Source of the DNA: Sinotaia quadrata
Lineage: Eukaryota; Mollusca; Gastropoda; Architaenioglossa; Viviparidae
NCBI GenBank assembly: GCA_028829895.1
Contig: CM054177.1
Coordinates: 73,541,163-73,605,162, forward strand
Length of the DNA stretch: 64,000 bases
Direction: 5' to 3'
The notes under the pieces were generated by a model, which did not search any database, was not told where the DNA came from, and worked only from the letters and a program-made list of their open reading frames with translations. A program made the position numbers and the translations under genes. This document shows positions 23,751 through 35,860 of the stretch, in pieces. Within the stretch, counting starts at the first letter, position 1; each line of letters begins with the position of its first letter.

Positions 23751-24654
23751 CTTTCTTAACCACTAAAAGCCTATTTCTAGATTTATTTTCTTTTATAAAA
23801 TTAGTTTCGTGCTGCAAACATCGGTTATCCCTGCAACAAAGAGGGTGAAAGAAAGGATTTCATGCACATAAGGAAGACGGTGCAGGGTGAGCGGTGGGTG
23901 GGTAGGGTTGGAAGTTTGTCATTGTTTCGTTATACGAGTACACACAGTTTTCACTGATTTCGCAGACAGGCGTACGCGCCTAAGACGATCTTGGAAGAGG
24001 AAGGAGACATATAATGACGAATAAAGAGAGTGATGGAGTAGAGGGTTGGAGTACATTTATATCTGTGGAAATTAGTCCAAGAAGCAGGCAGTTGGCGTGT
24101 TCCCGACTCCCACCTCCAGCGAGCTTTAGCTTGTACGTTCTGTGGTTCAAACTACATTTTATTTTTTACACCACGAGTCAGGATCGAATTTTGGACATAT
24201 TGAGCTAGGAGTTAAATGGAACTCTTTCTCTACACCTCACTGCCTTGTATGCAGAGTGTCTTTTACTGGCATCGCGAGTTTGGGATGGGTTTCATCATCA
24301 AAATCAATGGCACATTTTACAGTTCACTGGGTTTTCTTAGTTGTCCTAATTCATAACACCCACTTTGCAATTGATTAAAGATGCATGTGCATAAATGGCG
24401 TGTCTTCAGTCGGTACCACTTAATATAGACTTAAAGACTTATCTAAATTGTTTTCCATTTCATGATTTTTTTCCCTATTCTAGGCCTTTACTGCGGCCTG
24501 CATAAACATTGCTGGCGACTTTCCCCTGATTTGCAGGTGTCGTTTGTCCTCTTTCTATTGAACAGTATTCGTTTCTCTTAGTTAAAGTGTAAGCCCTCTG
24601 TGGATTTGACCTTTCCTCTCTTAACGATATACTCCAAACTTTTCAAGTCCGAAT
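23751..24654. other. Unique DNA
   Basis: Slightly GC-richer around 23830-24130. Short open frames occur but none is recognised. Confidence 0.35.
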
Positions 24655-24815
24655 GTCATCTCATTGCCATCACAAAAATCTTGATATTATTAATCAGAGA
24701 ATACATATCATCTCTTTATTCATCACAAGTATCCTCATATTATTAATCAGAGAATACATGTTATCTCATTATTCATCACAAACATCCTGATATTATTAAT
24801 CAGAGAATACATGCA
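24655..24815. repeat. 53-bp minisatellite, three copies
   Basis: Units start at 24668, 24721 and 24774 (CATCACAA, then GATATTATTAATCAGAGAAT). Confidence 0.95.
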
Positions 24816-27034
24816 TTTTCCGTGTACAGAAAGCAGTCTTTGAGAACATCCTTTAATTATCTGACCCGATCTCGTTTTGCATTCGTATCCTGTTTTCTTC
24901 ATGATTTGATTGCGAAGATTAATGGCTATACAGAGCAATGGTTGAGACAGGCGTCGTCTTTAAAGAATCAGTGGGGTGTTGTGTTGGTATGTCAGCCGTT
25001 TATTTTCCATTACCTGTAATGGTGATTCTCCTGTTTGTCAGTGATACCTGGATCTATATTTTGTAAAACTGTGTGCTATCTTGCACGATTCAACTGTCTC
25101 AAGGAACTATGCATCTAAAACTCAGCCGCAGACCATCATATACTATAATCAGTCCATGTCACTGCCAGATATTTTTCTCTCCCATTTCCTGCTGTCCGTA
25201 GCAACGAGGTTTTATCAACTGCAAGTTTATTTTTCAGTCATCTGCTACCTGACCTCGCCCCCTTTTCTGTTCACTGGGTCAGCAGTCGATTTGGTTTGTG
25301 TTGACTCATCATGTTGTCTTCTTATAATTCCTTGTTTGTCTGCTGTGATTTCTTGTAGTAATTTCTAAGTGGTTTATGTAGGCATGTGATTGAGTAGTGG
25401 CCTGGTGCTGTGAGTAAGTGGGAGTCTTTCAAAACGAAGCTGTGCCTTCTTATTTCATTTCTTGCATGACTAACAGTATAGATTGCATCTTTCATCAAGA
25501 CTTAATAATTATAATAATACAAAACAAATGGAAGAACAACAAACATTGTACTCCTGCTACTACTAATAATAATTATCACCCATTTCCAATGCTAAAAGGT
25601 ACACTATCCTAAAAACAGTTAGAACATTAAGAATGTGTTCATCGATATACTAGAACAATATTCGTAATGCAGGCTTAACAATGCAAAGAAAATGACGTGT
25701 GTCGGTTATATGTTTTACGTTGCTTGTTCCGAAATCAGAATGAGGTCATTTAACCTTGAGGTATTGAAAACACTGAAGAAACTATTTATTGAATGTGGAC
25801 TAGAACAATACCAGTGTTAATTTAATCTATGGACATAATTGAATTTCTGCCGGAAGGTCCCTAGCAATGAGAAACCCTGTGCATCGAGACGAAATAGTTT
25901 AGATGACCATTACTCATTCTAAAAGAGAGAAATGGTTTTCTTGAAAATATGGGTCGCAGCCACACGATGGTAATAAAAAAATAAATCTGCTCCATTCTTC
26001 AACAAGCATAACGATCACAGCATTCTTTTACAAAGAATTAATGGGAGTATCCATTGTCTATGATAAGTGTTTGTTCGTTTTCTGTTTCACACACATCGTA
26101 CCCACCTACTCACACACATATGCACGTATATAAATATATAAACGTACAGACTTACGTACGTAATGTGTCGGTAGAAACAGAAGATTGATATTCCCATTAC
26201 CCTATACATTTGACACTGCTTTTGAAGTGGCGTTTTCTGTCACACTTTTCATCCTGCCCAGGCACGCATAGTCTAGACAATGCGATGTTCTAGGGAAAAA
26301 TAAGATTGCTAATATTGTGGTTATTTGCGTTGCGCCTGCATAGGGAAGAGCCAATCAAATTGCTAAACACCGGTGGTATTTGCTTGGTTTGTATTTTTAC
26401 AGAATTTATACGCCAAATAATTTTCATATATATATATAGAGAGAGAGAGAGAGAAAAAAAAAAAGCATACTTAAAAATTATATATATATACACATCACTA
26501 AAGTGTGATTGCAACATACTGTATATGATGTATATAATTCGTTACAACAAAAGGGTTGATTGCGATTGTCTAAAGTTAATAGATTTATCTCATGAAATTT
26601 ATGTAGGCATGAAGCGTGTACAACTATTTTCCTCCATAAAATGATTGTTGGTAGTTCCATGAAAACCACAGGAAAAGGAATTCAAGACTAGCCTATGTAC
26701 TTACAGCACAGTGCGACTTAACAAAATATATGATGGCCCTACAAGATATTTCGAATGCCTAACCAAATTCTAGAACTTCTCGTGAATGCGAAATGCCGTG
26801 CGCTATAGGAGCCGTGTATGTGCAGGCGAATGACTCGGCTGCATGGGTCTGGCTTGCAACAGGGTCAAGACTTATTTCTGCACTTTTATGACTCGCTGCA
26901 CGAGGTCTACAAGAGCACGAGTCGATTTTGTCACGTGGCCTGTCTTGGGAATGAACAACAATTTACGTATCCTGAGGTTTTGTCATTTTAATCGCCTGTC
27001 AGATGGTTTGCTAGATTGGGACCGTCGAAACTAC
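24816..27034. other. Unique DNA with one AT/AG/A simple tract
   Basis: A compound (AT)n-(AG)n-(A)n tract at 26427-26465 is followed by a second (AT)n at about 26478-26490. Otherwise there is no repeat or recognisable gene. Confidence 0.4.
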
Positions 27035-27475
27035 GCCTAAGGCTCGCTCTTTCAATGTGGTAATATAAAGTTCTAATCGAAATATGTCTGGCGCTCGCTC
27101 TTTCAGTTTGGAAATGTGATAATTGAAATATGCCTAACGCTCGTTCTTTCAGTTTGGAAATGTGATAATTGAAATATGCCTAACGCTCGTTCTTTCAGTT
27201 TGGAAATGTGATAATTGAAATATGCCTAACGCTCGTTCTTTCAGTTTGGAAATGTAATGTGCTAACCTAAATATGCCGAACGCTCGCTCTTTCGGTTAGT
27301 AATATAAAGTTTTAACTGAAATATGCATAACGTTCGCTCTTTCAATTAGTAATATAATGTGCTAATCCAAATTTGCATGATGTTCGCTCTTTCAGTTTAG
27401 AAATGTAATATGCTAATTGAAATATGCCTGACGCTCGACCTTTCAATTTGGTAATTGATTTTGCTAATTGAAATA
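27035..27475. repeat. 46-bp minisatellite, older flanks
   Basis: Core unit AATTGAAATATGCCTAACGC plus TCGTTCTTTCAGTTTGGAAA, with exact 46-bp spacing (27121, 27167, 27213). Flanking units on both sides are longer and diverged. CGCTCG(C/T)TCTTTCA is the best conserved part. Confidence 0.95.
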
Positions 27476-28039
27476 TTCCTGTAACAAGGGCATCAGAATC
27501 ACCAAAGTTGTAACTAGCTGATCCACTAAGACATGAAGGACTGAATGTTGCTCAAAATCAGTTAATAACTGGTTTGACCTCACATGAACACTACTCACCG
27601 TTATGCATAGTTAATGGCAAGATCACAAGGACTAATTTAATCCATAAAACATTTATTTTTCTGTGTCATGCAACCCATTCTTTCGTCACTATGCAGAATT
27701 TTCTATCACGTCCCTTTTCGCCACAAGACTTATTTCTCAAACACAAGTCTAATGTAGGTCATTCCCTTAGGACCAGTCAACCTGATAATAATACATTTAC
27801 AGACAGGTGCCCTAAGTAATAATTCGCACAAAACTGCGTTTTAGCACAATCCTTCAAGATAGTGTTCTGCGCCATAAATACTTAGTCACTGTCCTCAGGA
27901 CCAATACGTGTCACATAGCACTTGTTTTTGGAGAGGCCATTTGCACGTATACAATAGAATGAATAGTTTAGAAGACTGTCTCACTGTGCTTCATTCAGCT
28001 TATAAAAAGTAATCCATTTAACTGTCTGGATAGATAAAT
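27476..28039. other. Unique DNA
   Basis: No supported feature. Confidence 0.4.
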
Positions 28040-28104
28040 CCTTAGATAGATAGATACTAAGACAGATAGATCGATAGATAGATGGATGGATGGATGGATG
28101 GATG

Positions 28105-28170
<66 letters not shown>
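28040..28170. repeat. (GATA)n microsatellite with GGAT block
   Basis: Degenerate GATA, then five GGAT units, then about 16 GATA units. Confidence 0.95.
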
Positions 28171-28171
<1 letters not shown>

Positions 28172-28445
28172 TTGTATCGTTATGAAAATAATTGTTATTA
28201 ATATTTGTGACTGGATGCGTACGCCGATATCTGCACTTAAGAATGTAGGAAGAAAGATTAGTTTGCAAAAAAAAAAAGAGATTGAAAAAAATTGTTAAAA
28301 AGTTTGCCAAGATAAGAGGAAAAATAGAAATAAATTTTCATTTTGCCTCATACCGTCTAAGACAGAATATAAGTTGCGCAGTTACTTTTCCTAATCATCC
28401 AGAAGTGTACTACTCTTTGATTGGAGAAATTGTCTTTAACGGCCG

Positions 28446-28498
28446 CACACACACATACACACACACACACACACGCACGCGCATGTGTGTGTGTGTGT
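28446..28498. repeat. Inverted dinucleotide tract (AC)n-GCGC-(GT)n
   Basis: A CA run passes through ACGCACGCGCATG into a GT run. The two arms are complementary and the run of alternating purine and pyrimidine is nearly unbroken for about 50 bp. Confidence 0.9.
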
Positions 28499-29520
28499 AA
28501 ATATTTGGGTTTTTTTGGCCGAGTCTCGACTCTTAGTTATCTCGGTGATTATGCGCTTGAGGCGGTCATGAAAATGTACGTAAGAGTGCTGACCTAACTT
28601 AAGTTAAAGGTCATTGGAAATGTTTCTACACCATGACAAGGGGTGACAAGGACTTATACGGGAACTACGCTGAGTGCGTGATTTAATGACACAGCAACAG
28701 ATCAACATAAAGTCACGAATATTTTTTACACTTCCTAAGATCACTAACACTGACAGCAGCACTTTAAGACACATAATCTCTGTATTAGGTCGTGATATAC
28801 ATGGAGGAACTATTTCTAACGTGTAGTGTTATTATTAAAAATGCCGTGTACTTGTATGTCATATTTGGATGTATTAATTTAATTAGTTTGATGTGGTTTT
28901 CTTTTGAGGGAAAGGGGTAATGATTGCGAGCCAATATGAAGAACAAAAGTTCTTTAATGTTATGCAGTCAGTATGTGAATATATAGAGAATGTTTCCTCT
29001 TACCGCTTACCATAGTAATTGTTACCTGCGTAAGTAGAAAGTTGACGTGGGCTATATGAAGAAAGTAATTTTATTCGCTGTTGTATCAACTTAAAACTGA
29101 AATCACATCTAGAACACGGTAAAAGGAAATATGATTATTAATTTAATAATCATTGGCGGAGTGCCTTAATAAAAGGGGTACGTAACATTATTCATGACAT
29201 ACATGAAAGCCGGTTGTAATAGAGATTTTTGTTCTCTTTAACGTTGTTTCGTTGATAGTCTCAATTTTTATAGCATGTTTTCATTTCTCTTACTTTTGTA
29301 TGCGGGTTTTCTGCGTTCTGCAATTTATATGAACGGATTTGTTTGTTTTGTTGTTTCTTGTTACACATTTGTCTCTTTTTCTTTATCTTTTATTATATTT
29401 TCTTTTCAGGAAAAGCATTTTGAAAGAAACAGAAGAGAGACGAGAGAGAGTTTAAATACAACTCAATGGAATAGAAGTAGAATATGAAAGAAATAGACAA
29501 CAATAAAGAGTGCCGTTTTT
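28499..29520. other. Unique DNA
   Basis: AT-rich, becoming T-rich towards the right. No gene recognised. Confidence 0.4.
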
Positions 29521-30440
29521 ATAATATTCTGCCTCTTCAATGGCCTGTCTCCTGTTTCTTTAACTATTCTATTTTTTTAGATATAGATTGTGGGGATTTT
29601 TCTCATCTTTCTTTTTATATTCCTTATCTTTATATATATTGATTTCTATTTCTTTTCTATTGTGTTTCGTCTGTGATAGAGTTATTTAAAACATTTTTAT
29701 ATTTTTTTTATTTATTACGTATTAGGGTATTTTTATTGTTTTAATTTTAGTTTTTGTTATTTAATATTTTAATTGTTCAATTTTGTATTTTTAATTGGTT
29801 ATTTGTTATTGTTTTTAGCTTGATTTTTTTAAATTGTTTTTTTCTGTTTTATTTTTCTGTTTTCTGTTTTATTGTTTTATTTTTTTAATTTTGTTTGTAG
29901 TTTCTTTTATAAAGTTTTCTTTATATTTTATTCCTTTGAGATTTTTTTTATATTCTGCTTCTTTTACTACTCTGTTTCCTCTTTACTCTATATTATTCAT
30001 ATATATGACTTTTTTATCCGTATTTGATTCATCTTATATTATGTTGTTGTATTTTGTTAACCATTCATTATATTTTATTATAATTTCATTAATATGTTTT
30101 CTGTTTGCATTTAATTTTATTTTAATTTATCTAATGTGTTCTCGTGTTACATTGTATTTTAGTGTGTCTTTTAATCTATGGTTTAGCTGTAAAATGTTTG
30201 TGGCTTCTTACTTATTTTGTTATTTGTATGTTTTGTTACATTTTCTCTATTGTATTACGTTTTGTTACATTTCCTGTATTATATTTGTTTCTTTATTGTT
30301 ACGTTTGAATTAGGTTTTGTTACATTTTCTGTATTGTATTGTTTCGCTATTGTTATGTTTGTATTTCGTTCTGTTAAATGTTTCTATATTGTGTCTTTGT
30401 CTAAATGTCCTTGTTTGTTATGTTTCCTTTCTAACCTTCA
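29521..30440. other. T-rich strand-asymmetric block
   Basis: More than 900 bp that is strongly T-biased on the plus strand. A 159-codon plus-strand frame (29834-30313) reads as Phe/Leu/Ile/Tyr-rich only because of that bias. Within it, TTTTGTTACATTTYCTGTATTG-like units recur three to four times at 30228-30400. The block ends about 20 bp before a family A copy. Confidence 0.7.
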
Positions 30441-30457
30441 GAGCCAGCCATGACACT

Positions 30458-30977
30458 GTTTAGCATAATACATATGAGCTGCCTTAGTTCAAACATTTGT
30501 AGAAATAATAGTCTACCCAATTAATAATCTCTATATAAAATGCAAATATTACAATAGCAAAATGCACGAAATATTTCAAAGCCCTTTATCTCTCAAACAG
30601 TCAGTTAACTCACCATTAAGGTAATGGCCAGCTTTCATGACCAGATTTCTTGCCATTTCAAATTCAAGTGATCAGACAAAAGAATTTTCTAAAGTAGATA
30701 AGCATTTTAATCTCAGCTCTTTGGCTGGTCTCATTCTTGTAAATCATAACCATTAGATAATATAAACTACCCACCCAGTTGGACTGCTCTGCATTACATC
30801 AGCAAATTCTAGCATATTCACAACTCAAGTGTTACTCCAAATCCAGACACTTACAAAACATACTATCATAAGGAGTGCCCAAGGTCAGGTCATACTGATA
30901 ATTTGAAAAAGTATACAACAATTAAGTTTAGAAACAGGGATAGGCAAATTTACTCAACCACAGTGGCACACCCTAGA
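30458..30977 (-). repeat. Dispersed repeat family A, copy 2
   Basis: Minus-strand copy. The left end of the family (GAGTAAATTTGCCTATCCC) lies at about 30940-30960; the conserved middle (CCAA..AGCTGAGATT) at about 30710-30727; AATGGTGAGTTAACTGACTG at about 30600-30620. The copy stops near the point equivalent to 7290 in copy 1. Just outside the left end is CTAGGGTGTGCCACTGTG, which could be a terminal inverted repeat. Confidence 0.85.
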
Positions 30978-31038
30978 CTAGTGAAGGAAAGTTACTACAC
31001 TGAAGAGTTTCAAACTATCACTCTAGCCAATGGTGTAA

Positions 31039-31422
31039 AAGATAAATACCAAAATTCTACAAGTCGAACAACAATTTATAGACTCCCAAAAATCTACACG
31101 TCAAACTATACCTCTCATACTCCAAACATCAACACGTCTAACAACAACGCAACAACCTTTTCGATACACCCCACAGCAGAATTTTAAAAAAAATATTAAA
31201 AATGGAGCACAGCTCTCCACTAGACCAACGGCATGCGACCAAAAACTACACCACCAAAGCAACACCAACTCATCTCTCCCCCTCCAGAAAACAGTAACGA
31301 GAGGAAGTCCCCACAGGAGCCATCCAAGACCAAGAATATCCACGGATGAAAAGTCTACTGCAGCTCTTGTGCGGAATAGACAATGTAAAGAAATAAATGT
31401 AGTTTTCTCTCTCTGTTTGTGA
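31039..31422 (+). pseudogene. A/C-rich open region, unrecognised
   Basis: A frame without ATG is open for 127 codons from 31039 to the TGA at 31420-31422, and it overlaps another frame open from 30903 to 31187. The long frame is Thr/Gln/Ser/Asn-rich in its first half and contains RPRISTDEKSTAALVRNRQC near the end. A/C-rich composition favours open frames, so this may be chance. It is noted because the C-terminal part resembles the end of the minus-strand frame at 15.2 kb. It lies directly beside family A copy 2. Confidence 0.15.
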
Positions 31423-31477
31423 TGGTTAGGTGTAATTCCTATACCTAGATATGAGACAGAGGGCTAGATAGAAAGAA

Positions 31478-31597
31478 AGATAAGATAAGATAAGATGATA
31501 AGATAAGATAAGATAAGATAAGATAAAATAAGATAAGATAAGATAAGATAAGATAAGAAGATAAGAAGATAAGATAAGATAAGATAAGATAAGATAA
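31478..31597. repeat. (AGATA)n pentanucleotide array
   Basis: About 20 repeats of AGATA/GATAA with occasional AAGATG or AAATA interruptions. Most units contain the GATA-factor consensus AGATAA. Confidence 0.95.
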
Positions 31598-31759
31598 AAG
31601 TGAAAACTACACTTCTCATTGCATTTGCTTTTCAATGAGGTGGATAAATATTTCTTTGTAACGAGAATTCCGTTTTAGATTGACAACTTTTACTCTCTAT
31701 ATGAAATTGGACCTAATCAGAACTTTAAACAATGTAGTATTAAAGTACTATAGTATTGA

Positions 31760-31912
31760 AATTGCGGTTTTTGTTTTTAAGAGCAGTGTTGAAAATGATT
31801 TCTATCCGTTTGAAGGGCAGTGTTTAAAATGTATTTCTTTCTGTTTGAAAATGCTTTGTTGAAAATTTTTTCTCTGTTTTTAAGTGCAGTGTTTACAACG
31901 TGTACACATTCG
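31760..31912. repeat. Degenerate ~43 bp repeats
   Basis: Three to four units with the pattern TTTAAGNGCAGTGTTNAAAA and CTGTTTGAA. Strongly diverged. Confidence 0.6.
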
Positions 31913-32688
31913 GAAGTGTTGATTTGTGTACATTAATATTGTTTCAAACTAACTGATTTGTTTCACTTTCTGCGAAGCACTAACAGTTGGAATTTTAATT
32001 AAAATTGTTTTCTTCTGAATACAGAAAATAACTGTCTGATTTCTAAGGAGCACAACATAACTGGTTGCGAAAGTGTAATTTAGAGAGGTAAGTGTTCAAC
32101 TCCAAACTAATTGCATTCATCTTGTCAGTAGATCGTGACTGGGTTCCGTGTTTACACGGTTTTCATTATTATGTTTATGTTTCTTTCAGTTGTGAACGGT
32201 TTGTGTCTCATGTACAAACACATCACTTTTGCCAATTTATGGTTTTGTCTGGAAATCATGAAGTTGACTTTTCTTTTGCAGTCACGATTTTTATTTTGAA
32301 GTCGCGACTTTCATTTGAAGCCTTTTTAAAACTACGTTTGTATTTCGTGTGCCCCCACTCCCCTAAATAAGAATCTTTATAAATTCTTTAAAATAAATTA
32401 CGTATGTTCTTGTCTATGTGTCCGACTGAACATTGCTGTGATCTCCTAAAGATCTGTGTTTCACACTGGCCATATTTTTCACTGGCTCTGCATGGACAGG
32501 GCAGCAAGAGAGGGTGGGCCGGTGTATGGTTGATATTCCTCACAAAATGACTATTATTTTTTACAATTATTTTCAAGGTAAATTCACTGTTTCTTTTGTG
32601 GGTTATTACAGCCTCTTGCAATAGTCATATATTAATAATCGTATAGAGTTTGTTGGTAGTTTAGTCAAGTACTAAGTTGGATGTGGTA

Positions 32689-32689
<1 letters not shown>
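31913..32689. other. Unique DNA
   Basis: No supported feature. Several short open frames, none recognised. Confidence 0.4.

Positions 32690-32720
<31 letters not shown>
32690..32720. repeat. (AAT)n microsatellite
   Basis: About ten AAT units followed by a short GAC/GAT run. Confidence 0.95.
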
Positions 32721-32721
<1 letters not shown>

Positions 32722-32849
32722 GACGATGATGATAGTTAACTGCCATTGTCATTATGGCCATCATTATGAACATCATAACCACCGTTATTATTTAGTTTGT
32801 ATTAACAATATACACATAATGCGGCTTTCAAGGTCAATGCACACTCTCA

Positions 32850-32866
32850 TACACCCACACAAATAC

Positions 32867-32955
<89 letters not shown>

Positions 32956-32956
32956 A
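32850..32956. repeat. (AC)n-(AT)n microsatellite
   Basis: CA run to about 32939 followed directly by (AT)n to 32956. Confidence 0.95.
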
Positions 32957-33049
32957 AAACGCACGTTATTTTTTAGGTGTAGAAGTTAGTGAATGAAAAA
33001 TGAAATCCTCAAATCCAAGGACTTCAGTACAAACAAAACTATTTCTGTC

Positions 33050-33330
33050 AATACCCTTCATCTCGTTCAGGTTTCACTCAACGGAAACCAATCACGTGAG
33101 AGGTGTTAGCGCTCCACGTGAACTGGTCATCGAAACCACCACTCGCTTTCACCCACCCAAACACCCACTCACTCTTCGGCTTCGAATGGAATGCAGAGTA
33201 ATGGCCGCCCTAATTTGCTGATCGATTGCGTCACCGCCAGACACTCTCTTCCGTCACTGTGCGTTCTTGAGGAAGGAAGGCCTAAGCTCAGTTTCTGATG
33301 ACATGGGCAACTGGTACTGCATGTAACAAC
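33050..33330 (+). promoter_or_regulatory. Promoter/enhancer-like island
   Basis: A GC- and CpG-richer unique block in AT-rich DNA. CCAAT (33088-33092) directly abuts an E-box CACGTG (33093-33098), and a second CACGTG lies at 33115-33120. About 80 bp further is an ATGGCCGCC in good initiation context, although that frame stops after six codons. Coding potential is not convincing. Motif-based inference only. Confidence 0.22.
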
Positions 33331-33424
33331 CTTTCAATTCCACTTCCGTGTGGCCAACTGAACTGTAAAGTTATGGATGTAGCGGTATTCCGATTAATAT
33401 GTAATGGATAGGTTGACTAATAAC

Positions 33425-33545
33425 TGCAGCGAATATCAGCATGTTCAGTACCCAAAGGTCATGTCACATTGACATTTAACAAGTTATATAGCACTTAAGT
33501 TTAGAAATAGGGACAGGCAAATTTACTCCACTATATTGTTTCATT
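33425..33545 (-). repeat. Dispersed repeat family A, copy 3 (left end only)
   Basis: Minus-strand fragment. GAGTAAATTTGCCTGTCCC, then TATTTCTAAACTTAA and GTTAAATGTCAATGTGAC, match the first about 110 bp of copies 1, 2 and 4. Similarity fades near 33425. Confidence 0.8.
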
Positions 33546-35130
33546 TAAATTTCGAGTATGGAGAACAAGTCATTGAAATGTGTATTTTTACACTAAAAAG
33601 ATTATATATGTTGCCTAGAATTTAACCGTCCAGCACACATTGAAAATTATCAACATCCATTTGTTGCCATGTTGCTGACCAAGGATTAACCTAGATTGTG
33701 GAGTCACAGTTATTGACAGTTATTAGCTGATAGAGACACTACTACGATATACGCCATAACTAGCCAATGACGGAGAAATGGTCAACTGAAATTAACAATC
33801 AGAATTGCCAAGGCACAAAGATGAACCCTCAAAACATTTCAGTTTTCAAAATCATTCTCTGAATTCCATAATTGTGAGATCATGCACTTGAGAGGTATCA
33901 TTAAAGGTGCATGTGGTTAAAGCTGGGTGTTTAGAAAAGTGAGCAGTACCCTCTTCTTGTCTGGCTTTGAGTCCTTTGCTTGTTCGATTCACAGACTGCC
34001 TGATTTCATCACCTACTGTGGCTCTCACTTGAAACCTACCCAGGACAGCTAATACATCAAAAATGTTGCTGCTTACGTCATTCGTACTCTGCCGCTGGCT
34101 GAGTGGCAGGGGAGGTAATTCTGCAAAAAATACCCATGGTGGCGTAATCTTAAAATATCTGTTTCATTTTCCCTTCCTTACTCCATAATGTTAAAATGTG
34201 TTGATTGTCTATGTTGACAGTACTATCAACATTGCAGGAACATTATCTAGTGGACAGTGAAAGGAAGCCTACAAGAATACTAAGAACCATACATGAGTTA
34301 TTTAGCTGTCACAATTCAAATGTATTCTTTAAGGAAGGACGACAAGGTCAAAAATATCACTGATTTATTTTTTCTTGAATGTTATGCTTCCGTAAATCTG
34401 TATTTTAGTTCGATTCAATGCTACATGTTGCATATTGTGTGCGGTAAATTTATATTGTTAAAATACATTTCTATTTCTTCTATCGTTCATCCACTATATC
34501 CTAGTTATATGTTTGGAGAGAAAAAGATTCATTCATCAAGGTTGTGGCCTTACGTACTAAATAAGAAGTAGGACACAAAAGGGAACCTTTGAATGTGGGT
34601 GTCCACGATAAGTTTACGTGTCGATGTTAACCGGATGTACATATTTGTAATACGTCGATTAGCACGGGGGGAGGGGGTGGACAGATCACCCAATCGCTGT
34701 CCCATTCTACATCAAGAAGTGTATTATATTATAGATGGAAGATAACACAATCCTCAATATTAAGGGGCACTTCTTAAACTGAGAAATACCTGTCATACAG
34801 CTAACTGCAGAATAGGAAATATCTTTGAAAATTTAAATAGAACCCGCCTGTAGTGCACCATTGCTCAAGTTTAAACTACAGCCTACGCCATCCAACGTCT
34901 ATTAATAGCTGTTATATCAACAGTAAGGCAATGGCTTCTCATTTTATGATAGAGGGATCCATTAGTTTTACTAAAACACATGAAGGTTTCACCTTTTTCA
35001 ACTTTAATGGAAATGAATTATAAGAGCATGCAACTAAACATTCTACATTTATCAGAAATGTCATGCTCCTCTCGTTGAAATGTATTAATAAATGCTGATT
35101 TAGGCAACCAAAATATTCAACGAACAAAAC
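33546..35130. other. Unique DNA
   Basis: No supported gene. A G-rich patch CACGGGGGGAGGGGGTGG lies near 34664. Confidence 0.4.
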
Positions 35131-35860
35131 CCATCGTGGTCACACACTAGCGCATGTACACATAAAAAACAAATAAATAACAAATTCATGTAATAAACAC
35201 TAACATATACACATTTACACAGTCCCACAAACAACACCCACTAATATATACATACATGATCATTTTCACATATATATACATACATTTTATATATGTAACA
35301 ATATTAATCACATTAGCATACATGCAATCACATTAGCATACGTACAATCAGACTAGCATACGCACAATCAGACTAGCATACGCACAATCAGACTAGCATA
35401 CGCACAATCACATTAAAATACACTTTTGAACCAGTAAATATGTAAACACGCTTTAATAATTCCGCTTACAAGTGAACGCATCACATTAACATTTATTCAT
35501 TAATCATATATTACAGCTCACATTAAAGTATTAAACATTACTTAGTACACACTTACACATGTTAACGCACATAGATTAACACAACTAGATGTTACCACTG
35601 GAAAACATTAGTACCTTTAACGACCACATACACACAATGAACGCGTACTCACGCTCAACTTGAACATTTGCACATCACTGGCACTCAGACAACATTACAG
35701 AACATATTAAAGTGCTCATACACAACTCGTACGCACGCAGAACACACATATTCCGCACGAATATACACGCTCCACACATATATAAATGCATACATGCACA
35801 CAGACACACACGCTATTACAAATTCAACTTATGACCACTTATTGGGACACACAATCATTT
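35131..35860. repeat. CA/TA-rich low-complexity DNA with a 20-bp minisatellite
   Basis: The whole block is enriched in ACACAT, CATTAAC and CACATTA motifs. Within it, 35309-35425 is a clean 20-bp array with units at 35309, 35329, 35349, 35369, 35389 and 35409. The unit changes from CACATTAGCATACATGCAAT to CAGACTAGCATACGCACAAT, and the last unit reverts to CACATTA. Confidence 0.9.

Noticed and set aside
29834..30313. 159-codon plus-strand open frame, hydrophobic
   Set aside because: Phe/Leu/Ile/Tyr/Ser content follows directly from the T-rich strand bias; no signal peptide logic, no family, no splice or start context.
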